Positions 5,996-13,100 of a DNA stretch of 16,020 nt are shown here, one piece after another. Source of the DNA: a bacterium. Lineage in GTDB: Bacteria; UBP18; UBA7526. The position numbers and the translations under genes are program-made. Every line of letters begins with the position of its first letter. The first letter of the stretch is position 1. Below the pieces are notes generated by a model that saw nothing but the letters and a program-made list of their open reading frames with translations, was not told the DNA's origin and searched no databases. The stretch covers positions 1 to 16,020 of the forward strand of contig JAUWXM010000017.1 in assembly GCA_030616365.1 (NCBI GenBank). The letters are read 5' to 3'.

Positions 5996-7003
5996 TTAGA
6001 AAGGAGACCCTTGTTTCCATAGGTTATCAAAATATTCCTCATAAGACCCAGTTACTTGGGGATCGTTGATTAAAACAGAGGAATTATGGGACCTTTCCAG
6101 TTGACCATGGGACCAGTTGCATGACCCCACTACAGCGACATCATCAACAATAATCAGTTTAGAGTGAGTAATGGTCTCCTCTGGATCGAATTTTACCTCT
6201 ATACCATTCTCCTTTAGGTAGGAAGCGGTCTGGGTATTGGTTCTGTTTAACCGCTTATGGTAGTCGCTCTTTTCCAACAGAACCTTTACCTCGACTCCTC
6301 TTTGCTTAGCAGCAATCAAATCATTTAAGAGGCGGGTTGCCTCTCCTCCTGGATACTGAGGATAGTAGCGCATATCGTACATCATAATGTGAATTCTTTT
6401 CTTAGCTTTTTTGAGCAGGTCATCGAGATATGGAAAATGTTCTCGATTGACGATGGGTGTTATTCGGGGGGTGGAGACCTTATTTATCTCTGGCTCCTGA
6501 TAGGAATTTTCCCAGAGGGCCTGAAAATAGTTTTCAAAATAGTCGGCTATGACCGGACTCTGAATGAGGACATTGGTCTCATTATTGTAGTTTAGGGAAG
6601 AGGTACTCCAGTTGGTGGCACCCAACAAGACTTTTTCTCCATCGATAATGAGTATCTTGTTATGGGTTAATCGGGCTCCATCATCTGGCTTGGTTTCTAT
6701 GCCCATGCTGCGCAGATAGGCGATGGTGGCCTGATTGGCTTTTATCCCATCCTCAAGAAGAACCTTTACTTCTACTCCCCTCTTCCTAGCTCCGACTAAA
6801 GCATCCTTCAGCTCGTCTACCCCATAGCCAGAACTCATCACCAGGAGGATGACGTGGATGGAGCCTTTTGCCCCATTGAATGCTTCTAAGGCCGTAGGGA
6901 AGTAGTCCCGATTAACTACTGGGGTAATCTCTTCTTTTACCCTCTGGGTACAAGCCAAGCAAGATAAGAGAACGATTAATAGCAGGAGGAGAAATCTTTT
7001 CAA
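5996..7003 (-). CDS. Exported phospholipase D-like protein, second copy
   Basis: A 335-residue protein with two PLD-type domains. The HxKxxxxD motifs are HNKILIID (114-121) followed by LLGATNWS, and HSKLIIVD (280-287) followed by VVGSCNWS. Each supplies the catalytic His/Lys of a phosphodiesterase or phosphatidyltransferase active site. The N-terminus is a hydrophobic signal (FLLLLLIVLLSCLACTQ) with possible lipobox cysteines at 15 and 18, so it is probably a lipoprotein or exported protein. The start is TTG, because an in-frame stop lies just upstream. It overlaps the zinc-ribbon stub (7000-7050). It is clearly paralogous to the 7047-8105 product, including RYYP-x-YP and RGVEVKVLLEKSDY blocks. 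The substrate could be lipid, cardiolipin-type or DNA. Confidence 0.9.
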   Translation of the reverse strand: MKRFLLLLLIVLLSCLACTQRVKEEITPVVNRDYFPTALEAFNGAKGSIHVILLVMSSGYGVDELKDALVGARKRGVEVKVLLEDGIKANQATIAYLRSMGIETKPDDGARLTHNKILIIDGEKVLLGATNWSTSSLNYNNETNVLIQSPVIADYFENYFQALWENSYQEPEINKVSTPRITPIVNREHFPYLDDLLKKAKKRIHIMMYDMRYYPQYPGGEATRLLNDLIAAKQRGVEVKVLLEKSDYHKRLNRTNTQTASYLKENGIEVKFDPEETITHSKLIIVDDVAVVGSCNWSHGQLERSHNSSVLINDPQVTGSYEEYFDNLWKQGSPF

Positions 7004-7050
7004 TCCTTCACCCTCTCCTCAATCTCGTGAAGATGGAGTTTTCTTTTCAT
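7000..7050 (-). pseudogene. Truncated zinc-ribbon copy (16 codons)
   Basis: A short frame begins at an ATG overlapping the upstream PLD stop (ATGA) and reads MKRKLHLHEIEERVKD-stop. It matches the first ~15 residues of the intact 55-residue zinc-ribbon protein at 5813-5980 (MKKRKPHLHEIEERER) and then ends where the next PLD gene begins, with no cysteine pair. It is best read as the remnant left by tandem duplication of a PLD-ribbon unit. It might still be translated as a leader that couples the two PLD genes. Confidence 0.75.
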
Positions 7051-8105
7051 TCTTTCTCTCCTTTTAGTACCTTCCTACCTTGAAGCCAAAGCCTCTGGAA
7101 ATATTTTTCATAAGAGTCTGTTATCTGGGGATCGAGTAATAGCACATTGGAGCCTAAATAGAGTTTCAGACCTCCATATCCCCAGTTGCTGGAACCTAAG
7201 AGAGTAGCCTCGTCAACAATGACCAGTTTAGCATGAGTGTGAACCTCCGGAGAATCGAACCTTACCTCTACCCCATTTCCTTCTAAATACCGGGCAGCTT
7301 CTTCATTAAAACTGTTTAGTTTTTGATTATAATCACTCTTTTCTAAAAGAACCTTGACCTCTACTCCCCTTTTCTTAGCCTCTATTAAATCGTTGAATAT
7401 AATATTTACTATACTATCTGGGTAGTGGGGATAGTATCTCATACCATACATCACAATGTGAATGCGTTTCCCGGCCTTGTTAAGTAAATTGTGGAGCTCG
7501 TTGAAATAATCTTTCTTTACTGCTAAAGGAATAACATTTTTTGTTTTTAACCGGGGTACCTTAGGCTCTTGGGTTGGATCCTTCCAGAGAAGTTGAAAGT
7601 ATTCCTCATAATAACGGGCAACCGTGGGATCTCGAATGAAGACATTGGTCTCATTATTATAATCTAGAGACATATAACTCCAGTTGGTAGAACCGAGAAG
7701 AATTTCCTTTCCATCAATAATCATGAGCTTATGGTGAAGAAATTTCCCTGGGGAATCAAGTTTAACTTCAATCCCCCTTTCTTTAAGATAGGTGAGACTC
7801 TCCTGATTGCAGAAGAGATTATTCTCTAACAAAACTTTTGTCTCCACTCCTCTTTTTTTAGCAGAGATAAGGTTTTCCATTAACCTTATAGTAGTTTCGT
7901 CCTGATGTATTTCCAGAAGAAGGATGTGGATATACTCTTCAGCTCCTTGAATCATTTCTTGAGCACTAAGGAGATAATTCTGGTTCAGAACCGAAGTTAC
8001 GGATGGCTTCTCTATTCCAGCAAAAACAAATACAAAGAGTACAATCAGAAGGAGTATCATCAAAAGGAAGAGAAGTAATATTCTCCGTTCCTTTCTATTC
8101 CTCAC
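7047..8105 (-). CDS. Membrane-anchored phospholipase D-like protein, first copy
   Basis: A 352-residue protein with a long N-terminal hydrophobic segment (about residues 9-29, LLLFLLMILLLIVLFVFVFA) after basic residues, suggesting an uncleaved anchor or signal peptide, without a lipobox. Two PLD domains follow: HHKLMIID (124-131) with LLGSTNWS, and HAKLVIVD (291-298) with LLGSSNWG, so both active-site halves are intact. The second domain has an RYYPHYP insertion shared with the downstream paralogue. The start is GTG, overlapping the nucleotidase stop (GTGA). Activity on extracytoplasmic phospholipid, cell-envelope polymer or DNA phosphodiesters is possible and not distinguishable here. Confidence 0.9.
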   Translation of the reverse strand: MRNRKERRILLLFLLMILLLIVLFVFVFAGIEKPSVTSVLNQNYLLSAQEMIQGAEEYIHILLLEIHQDETTIRLMENLISAKKRGVETKVLLENNLFCNQESLTYLKERGIEVKLDSPGKFLHHKLMIIDGKEILLGSTNWSYMSLDYNNETNVFIRDPTVARYYEEYFQLLWKDPTQEPKVPRLKTKNVIPLAVKKDYFNELHNLLNKAGKRIHIVMYGMRYYPHYPDSIVNIIFNDLIEAKKRGVEVKVLLEKSDYNQKLNSFNEEAARYLEGNGVEVRFDSPEVHTHAKLVIVDEATLLGSSNWGYGGLKLYLGSNVLLLDPQITDSYEKYFQRLWLQGRKVLKGEKE

Positions 8106-8686
8106 TTGATAGTTCTTTCTCTTAAGATAATTTTTTCTGCTTCTTTTAAATCCTTGATTCTTCTTATATTAGAATGCGGCTTTCCCCATCTATTCCAAGG
8201 GTAATCCATCAATAAGACCTTTATTCCTTTTTGGGCAAGATCTAAAGCGTATTTATAGTAATCCTCAATAAAGTAATCGAATCTGTGGCCACGTAATAGA
8301 GCGGCCTGATGTTTACTTTTATGATTTTCCAAGAAGATGAGTTCAGAATAGGGCATTTTGTGTTTCTTTAACCACTGATAGGTCTCTTTCTTAATGTGCT
8401 CTCTCGGTCGGGAGGTAACGATGACTATTCTGTGTTTCTCTCTCTTCAACTTATTTAAGAACTTTTTTGCTCCTTTAACGGGTTTAATCTTTAGCCAGCC
8501 TCCCTCACGGTAGAAAGTCTTCCAGAAGAGGCGCATCTGGTCATCTGTTAATTTAGCACATTCTTCATACTTATAGGAAGTAATGTCCTCTTGTTTAAGA
8601 TGGAGATCAAAGAGTCTATTTATCGTTTGACGATAGAGAGGCTCAGAATCAGCAAGCACCCCATCGACATCTATTCCAATAATCAT
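8102..8686 (-). CDS. HAD-superfamily 5'(3')-nucleotidase-like phosphatase
   Basis: A 194-residue HAD-fold protein. Motif I is IGIDVDGVLAD (catalytic Asp6 and Asp8), motif II is IVTSRPRE (Ser93), and the acidic motif IV is FIEDYY (141-142). The C-terminal part with LLMDYPWNR resembles the deoxyribonucleotidase/YqfW-type group, so dephosphorylation of a nucleotide or similar metabolite is likely. I chose the ATG at 8686 (ATGA overlap with the coaBC stop) over a TTG three codons upstream. It overlaps the downstream PLD gene by four bases, tying coaBC, this gene and the PLD genes into one transcript. Confidence 0.82.
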   Translation of the reverse strand: MIIGIDVDGVLADSEPLYRQTINRLFDLHLKQEDITSYKYEECAKLTDDQMRLFWKTFYREGGWLKIKPVKGAKKFLNKLKREKHRIVIVTSRPREHIKKETYQWLKKHKMPYSELIFLENHKSKHQAALLRGHRFDYFIEDYYKYALDLAQKGIKVLLMDYPWNRWGKPHSNIRRIKDLKEAEKIILRERTIK

Positions 8687-9867
8687 TTTTTCCAAACCAG
8701 TTTCACTACCCTGTCCAGAATTTTTCTTGCCACTGCTTCCTTGGATAGTCTGGGTAGGCTCTGAACCATTTCTCTTTTATCAATGATCTTTACCATGTTT
8801 GTCTCCCCTCCTGCCTGAGAGTAAGAGTTAGCGATGATTAAATCCAGGTTCTTCTCTCTTAACTTGGCCTTGGCATTCTTTATTAGATTCTCTGTCTCAA
8901 GAGCAAAACCCACCAAGATTTTTTTTCCCTTCTTTTTAGAAATTTCTTTCAGGATATCTGGATTCCTCTCCAATTCTAAAGTAAGAGTCCTCCCTCCTTT
9001 AATCTTTTTCCTCTCTCTTTCTTTAGGCCTGTAGTCTGCTACTGCAGCACAGGATATGAAGATATCCGCTTCCTTGAAATTTTTTAAAACTTGCCTTCGC
9101 ATCTTTAACGCGGTCTGGACATTGATGACCTCTGCTCCAGAAGGAGGGATTAAGTGAGTGGGGCCGCTAATCAGTATGACTTCTCCCCCTCTATCTAAGG
9201 CTATTTGGGCCAGGGCGTATCCCATCCTGCCACTTGAGCGATTAGAGATAAACCTCACCGGGTCCAGAGGCTCCTGAGTTGGCCCGGCAGTGATCAAGAT
9301 TCTCTTTTTTATTAAATCTTTCTTTTCTTCCAAGATCCTTTCTGATTCCTTCACAATCCTTCCTAAGGAAGCCAGCCTTCCCTTACCCATTCTGCCCGAG
9401 GCCAGCCTGCCATATGCTGGGTCAATAAATCTATAGCCTCTTGCTTTTAATTTTGCTACATTCTCTTGAATTATGGGGTTCTCCCACATATCGGTATTCA
9501 TGGCTGGAGCAATTAAAATCGGTGCCTTAGTGGCCAGAACTAAAGTAGAAAGCATGTCATCTGCGATTCCATTCGCTAACTTAGAGATGGTATTGGCCGT
9601 TGCGGGAGCGATGAGAAGGAGGTCTGCCTCTTCTGCTAATGAGATATGCTCCACCGTCTCTCTCTCTTTCCGGTACCTTTCAAAGAGACCGGTCACCACC
9701 CTGTTGCCCGAGGTCTTAGCCAGTTCTTTAGGCAAGACGAACTCCTTTGCTGCCTCGGTCATAACAACAATGACTCGGCCAATTTCTTTGAGCCATTTCA
9801 CCAGATTTTCTGCCTTAATAGCAGCAACAGAGCCAGTAACTCCCAGAACTATAGTTTTTTTGGGCAC
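8683..9867 (-). CDS. coaBC: Bifunctional phosphopantothenoylcysteine decarboxylase/phosphopantothenate-cysteine ligase
   Basis: Makes 4'-phosphopantetheine for coenzyme A: CoaB joins phosphopantothenate to cysteine using CTP, and the FMN-dependent CoaC domain decarboxylates the product. It has 394 residues, the normal length. The CoaC domain (1 to ~185) has VLGVTGSVAA, the catalytic HISLAEEAD histidine (74) and PAMNTDMWENP (Asn124). The CoaB domain has ITAGPTQEPLDPVRFISNRS and AAVADYRP with KIKGG. At residue 157 the usual ACG flap motif is ASG, so Ser replaces the position of E. coli Cys158. The GTG at 9867 is chosen because AGGAG lies exactly 6 bases upstream. An ATG two codons earlier abuts that ribosome site, and a TTG lies further upstream. 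Confidence 0.95.
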   Translation of the reverse strand: MPKKTIVLGVTGSVAAIKAENLVKWLKEIGRVIVVMTEAAKEFVLPKELAKTSGNRVVTGLFERYRKERETVEHISLAEEADLLLIAPATANTISKLANGIADDMLSTLVLATKAPILIAPAMNTDMWENPIIQENVAKLKARGYRFIDPAYGRLASGRMGKGRLASLGRIVKESERILEEKKDLIKKRILITAGPTQEPLDPVRFISNRSSGRMGYALAQIALDRGGEVILISGPTHLIPPSGAEVINVQTALKMRRQVLKNFKEADIFISCAAVADYRPKERERKKIKGGRTLTLELERNPDILKEISKKKGKKILVGFALETENLIKNAKAKLREKNLDLIIANSYSQAGGETNMVKIIDKREMVQSLPRLSKEAVARKILDRVVKLVWKK

Positions 9868-10076
9868 GAACATCTCCTGAGTATTCAAAAGCCAGAATAT
9901 AGAATTCAGTGGTTAGGTTGTTCGGTTAGGGTAACGAAGCCCGTATCGTCTATCGTCAAGGGGTTACGTAATAGGTAAGTAACGAAAAACGTAATCGATA
10001 ACCGTAACCGAAACGGGCATCCTAACCGTAACCCATAGACGTAACCTGTAACCTGCAGCCTGTGGCTTGAAACCTG
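9868..10076. repeat. Spacer rich in GTAACC-type repeats between the TPR gene and coaBC
   Basis: About 200 bases without a gene. From about 9915 to 10080 it is a degenerate series of GTAACC, CCTAACC, CGTAACC and ACCTGTAACC words, starting directly at the TPR gene's stop. It includes the 14-mer GTAACCTGCAGCCT (10048-10061), identical to one at 4218-4231. CGTCTATCGTC also occurs (9946-9958). The coaBC ribosome site AGGAG is at 9874-9878. On the minus strand TTGACG (near 9957) could be part of a promoter, but I see no convincing -10 partner. Confidence 0.6.
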
Positions 10077-11330
10077 TTACTTAAGTTTCTTGAGTTTCTT
10101 TTGAGCCTTCTTGCAGTAGCGGGATTCGGGATACTTCTTGACCAGCTTCTCATAGGCCTCGATGGCCTGAGCATTGGACTTCAGTTCCTTTTCGTAAATC
10201 AGCCCTATCTGATAGAGACAACCGTCAGCATACCCGCTCTCCGGATACTTCTCAGGAATTACTTGATAGGCCTCGATGGCTTTCTGGAAGTCCTTGAGTT
10301 TTTCTTCGTAGATCTTGGCTACACCCACCAGGGCATAATCCGCATACCGAGAAGCAGGATACTCTTCTGCCAGGTGGGAGAAGGTCTGGATGGCCTTGGC
10401 ATAGTCGCCCGTCTCATCCCGATAGAGCTTTGCTGCATAGTAGAGAGAATCCTGAGCGCGCTTGGTCTTCGGGTATCTCTGGGCAAAGAGCTCGTAGTTC
10501 CTAATTGCTTGGCCATATTCCTTTAACTCTTTAGCATAGATCTCAGCCGTATTCCACAGGGACTTCTCCGCCCACTCACTCTCCGGATGGTCGCTCACTA
10601 CCTTCTGATAGGCCTCTACGGCATGCTTGTAATCCTTGAGTTCCAAATGATAGATATTTCCTACCTTGTACCGGGCATCGGCCAAGAGAGGACTTGCCGG
10701 ATAAAGGTAGACTACCTTCAGATACTGGGCGATGGCCTGATGAAAGAGTTTCTGTCTATTGACCAGATGGGCCAGTTTCAGCTGGGCCAGGTCGGCTTCC
10801 TCGGAGTCGGGATATCTTTTTAGAAACTCCTGAAACTGGTCATAGGTGAATTGGTAGAGTTTGGGTTCTTCGAACCGGTAGAGGTGCTCAAGGTATCTGA
10901 AGTATCTCGATGAAGCGGGCTCTGTCTTGAGTATCACATCCGTGGCCATCTTTGCCCGAAGTTCCCGATCCTTCCCCTTCTCCGGGACGATGCTCAGCAT
11001 CTCCTGTCTTGACTTCTCTGCCCAGGAGTCTCCAGGGTAAAGATAGAGGCCCTTCATGTGGCTGGCCACAGCAAAGAGCTTTTCCTTCCTTTTAGTGTAG
11101 AGATTACCAATCTTGTACTGGGCCTCTGGTGCCGCGGAACTATCCGGATACCTATCCAGAAACTTCAGGAACTCTTCCTGAACCAGGAGATAGATCTTGG
11201 CATCATCCAACTGATAGAGCCGGTCGCAGTAAGCAAAGAACCTCTCCTCCTCTGTGGCCTCTTGGGCCTGAACCAGGAAAACCCCATTCAGCATCAATAC
11301 TGTCAGAATCAAACTTGCTAATTTTCTCAT
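10077..11330 (-). CDS. Exported tetratricopeptide-repeat protein
   Basis: A 417-residue protein with a cleavable signal peptide (RKLASLILTVLMLNGVFLVQA, cleavage near residue 22) and about seven TPR-like units of ~38 residues, each ending in a YP-x-S motif (RYPDS, DHPES, RYPKT, EYPAS, KYPES). Solenoids of this kind bind proteins in the periplasm or at the outer membrane, like BamD or YbgF-type partners, and no enzymatic domain is present. Residues 31-108 and 143-220 are a recognisable internal duplication. The ATG at 11330 has GGAGG 7 bases upstream and overlaps the stop of the preceding TPR lipoprotein gene (ATGA), so the two are translationally coupled. The C-terminal unit closely resembles the end of that neighbour. 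Confidence 0.88.
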   Translation of the reverse strand: MRKLASLILTVLMLNGVFLVQAQEATEEERFFAYCDRLYQLDDAKIYLLVQEEFLKFLDRYPDSSAAPEAQYKIGNLYTKRKEKLFAVASHMKGLYLYPGDSWAEKSRQEMLSIVPEKGKDRELRAKMATDVILKTEPASSRYFRYLEHLYRFEEPKLYQFTYDQFQEFLKRYPDSEEADLAQLKLAHLVNRQKLFHQAIAQYLKVVYLYPASPLLADARYKVGNIYHLELKDYKHAVEAYQKVVSDHPESEWAEKSLWNTAEIYAKELKEYGQAIRNYELFAQRYPKTKRAQDSLYYAAKLYRDETGDYAKAIQTFSHLAEEYPASRYADYALVGVAKIYEEKLKDFQKAIEAYQVIPEKYPESGYADGCLYQIGLIYEKELKSNAQAIEAYEKLVKKYPESRYCKKAQKKLKKLK

Positions 11331-11794
11331 CTCTTTCCCTCCTTTCTTAATCTCTCTATTCTCTCTCGCGCCATAGGGGCCCATCTACTCCCCGGATAAT
11401 CATCTACTAATTTTTGATAAGCATCTATGGCCTGCGAGTTATTTTTTAATCTCCTCTCATAAATCTCTCCCATACCAAAGAGGGCATTGGACGCCTTATC
11501 TCCTTTGGGATAGTTAGTAACTACCTTTCCAAGTTCCTCTACTGCCTTCTGATAATCGCCCAGTTCCTCATAGATGAGCCCTAAGCCAAACTGGGCATTA
11601 TCTGCCCACTTACTCTTCGGATGTTTCTCTAGGACTTTCTGAAACTCTAATGCGCCTAAGGCAAAGCTCTTCTCCTTGAAATATTCTGCACCCCGATCAA
11701 AGTATTTTTTAGCGGTAGAGACCTTTTCTCTCTTTCCGCAACTAACAGAAAGAACGAGAACTAAAAGGATGATTACTGTCGGACTACTTTTCAC
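11327..11794 (-). CDS. Small TPR lipoprotein (BamD/YbgF-like)
   Basis: A 155-residue protein. After a short basic start the hydrophobic stretch TVIILLVLVLSVSC ends in a lipobox-like LSVSC, indicating lipid attachment at Cys19. Three TPR-like units follow, with AKKYFDRGAEYFKEKSFALG, YQKAVEELGKVVTNYPKGDK and NSQAIDAYQKLVDDYPGSRW. It probably acts in envelope protein assembly or as a scaffold (inference). The start chosen is GTG at 11794, with AGGG about 8 bases upstream. The longer open frame to 12040 reads through a palindromic repeat element and overlaps rpoZ, giving an implausible Arg-rich leader, so it is rejected. It overlaps the next TPR gene by ATGA. Confidence 0.8.
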   Translation of the reverse strand: MKSSPTVIILLVLVLSVSCGKREKVSTAKKYFDRGAEYFKEKSFALGALEFQKVLEKHPKSKWADNAQFGLGLIYEELGDYQKAVEELGKVVTNYPKGDKASNALFGMGEIYERRLKNNSQAIDAYQKLVDDYPGSRWAPMARERIERLRKEGKR

Positions 11795-11826
11795 GAAGTG
11801 ATCCCTTTGGGATAGATTCCTTTTCA

Positions 11827-11924
11827 CCCCGTTAGAAGTAATCCCGCACCTTTTTGCTGCGAAGCCTCTCTCCGAAATAGAAAGGTGCGGGGTGCCTCGA
11901 CTTTGTCGAGGACTTCTAACGGGG
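11827..11924. repeat. 98-bp element with perfect 13-bp inverted ends and two inner hairpins
   Basis: The ends CCCCGTTAGAAGT (11827-11839) and ACTTCTAACGGGG (11912-11924) are perfect inverted repeats. Inside are an 11-bp stem, CCCGCACCTTT (11843-11853) against AAAGGTGCGGG (11881-11891), and a hairpin CCTCGAC-TTT-GTCGAGG (11895-11911). Together these form a three-way junction. The element begins within rpoZ and provides its last two codons and stop, and it fills the gap before the TPR lipoprotein gene. It has no coding capacity of its own, so if mobile it would be a MITE-like element moved in trans. Confidence 0.8.
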
Positions 11925-12221
11925 CTCACCTTTCTTCTCCTTCTTTTCTGGAAGGACTTTCTTCTCTTTTCCCGCTTCAGCAGGACCCCCTGCTCTAGGT
12001 GGGGTGGGTACCTCGGGTGGGAGTTTGACTCTCCTCTCATACTTTATCTTTCCCTGGAGTACCTCTTCTAAGGCGAGAGAGGTTGTCTTGCGTGCTTCGC
12101 TCTCTATTAATGCCGGAGCCCCAGCGTTGAGCTCCCTCGCCCTCCTGGAAGCGATGATTGTTAAACGATATCTATTCCCTTTTCCTGTTAAAAGTTCTTC
12201 TAACTTATAAGCAATAGACAC
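11916..12221 (-). CDS. rpoZ: RNA polymerase omega subunit
   Basis: A 101-residue protein. The core is typical of omega: residues 1-60 include AYKLEELL, NRYRLTIIASRRARELNAGA and a TSLALEEVLQGKIKYE segment. Omega assists folding and assembly of the beta-prime subunit. The last ~35 residues form a Pro/Lys/Glu-rich tail (LPPEVPTPPRAGG, then EKKVLPEKKEKKGEPR) not needed for the fold. The start is GTG with GGGGGTGG about 6 bases upstream. The final Pro-Arg-stop is encoded by the end of a 98-bp palindromic element. It lies 15 bases after metF, so it is co-transcribed with the folate genes, and coaBC, its usual neighbour in many bacteria, lies two genes downstream. Confidence 0.93.
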   Translation of the reverse strand: MSIAYKLEELLTGKGNRYRLTIIASRRARELNAGAPALIESEARKTTSLALEEVLQGKIKYERRVKLPPEVPTPPRAGGPAEAGKEKKVLPEKKEKKGEPR

Positions 12222-12236
12222 CAGATACCACCCCCA

Positions 12237-13100
12237 TTATAGATTTGCTCTCTTGAGAATCTCTGGTATATACTCCTCCTTTCCCAGGGCCATGAGATGG
12301 ACCCCGTCACATTCATTCTTTATCTCTTTGATTAAATCTACAGCGATATTCATTCCTTCCTTCAAAGGGTCCTCTGCTTTCTCCAACCTTTTAAGATATT
12401 CCTTGGGGATCTTCAATCCAATTTCATCCATGAGTTGGGCCAGCTTCAAGGATTTGAGAAGAAAGATACTGATAATAACTTTTGCCTCCAACTTTGAAAC
12501 TTTCTTTTGAAAATCTTTAAAGGTTCTTAGAGCGAATATAGGCTGAGTCTGGAAGAACTCTGCTCCGGCTCGAACCTTCTTCTCCATCATTAATACCTGT
12601 AATTCCAGGGGTTCAAAGGAGGGGTTGGCCACTGCTCCCAGACAGAACTTGGGGGTTCCCTTTAATCTCCTCCCCGCCAGATCCACACCTTTCTCCAGGA
12701 CGCGAGCGGTTTTTAAGAGTTGAACCGGGTCTAAGTCATAGACCGGTTTAGCTTCTGGGTGATCCCCAATTGTTGGATGGTCACCAGATAGAATGAGAAT
12801 ATTCTCAATCCCTAAGGCACTTGCCCCCAATAAGTCTGATTGTAGGGCAATCCTATTCCTGTCCCGGCAGATGAGTTGAAAGATGGGTTCCAGGCCTTTT
12901 TCTTTTAATATGTGGCAGACAGCTAAGGGAGAGATACGCATTATCGCCCTCTGGCTATCAGTGACATTCACCCCATCCACAATCCCTTTTAGTGCTTTCG
13001 CTTTCTTTAGGAGATTGGTAAGATCTGTTCCCTTGGGGGGAAAGATCTCACAGGTAATGATAAACTTCTTGGATTTCAATCTTTCAGAAAAACGGGACAT
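12237..13100 (-). CDS. metF: Methylenetetrahydrofolate reductase, MetF subunit
   Basis: A 287-residue TIM-barrel flavoprotein that reduces 5,10-methylene-THF to 5-methyl-THF, the methyl donor for methionine synthase or for the Wood-Ljungdahl pathway. The N-terminal FIITCEIFPPKGTD has the conserved catalytic Glu18. VDGVNVTDSQRAIMR, ILILSGDHPTIGDHP and GAEFFQTQPIF are further family signatures. It is the single-domain form usual in bacteria. The ATG overlaps the metV stop (TAATG). Its adjacency to metV suggests the two products form a MetFV complex in which electrons may reach MetF through the MetV iron-sulfur protein rather than directly from NADH. No Wood-Ljungdahl gene other than these is visible here. 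Confidence 0.95.
   Translation of the reverse strand: MSRFSERLKSKKFIITCEIFPPKGTDLTNLLKKAKALKGIVDGVNVTDSQRAIMRISPLAVCHILKEKGLEPIFQLICRDRNRIALQSDLLGASALGIENILILSGDHPTIGDHPEAKPVYDLDPVQLLKTARVLEKGVDLAGRRLKGTPKFCLGAVANPSFEPLELQVLMMEKKVRAGAEFFQTQPIFALRTFKDFQKKVSKLEAKVIISIFLLKSLKLAQLMDEIGLKIPKEYLKRLEKAEDPLKEGMNIAVDLIKEIKNECDGVHLMALGKEEYIPEILKRANL

Noticed and set aside
11827..11924. Rho-independent terminator after rpoZ
   Set aside because: The structure is complex and not followed by a U-tract. The downstream TPR genes look like a continuation of the unit.
11795..12040. N-terminal extension of the small TPR lipoprotein (82 extra residues)
   Set aside because: It reads through the 98-bp palindromic element and into rpoZ, giving an Arg/Ser-rich leader. 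The GTG at 11794 gives a proper lipoprotein signal directly after a ribosome site.
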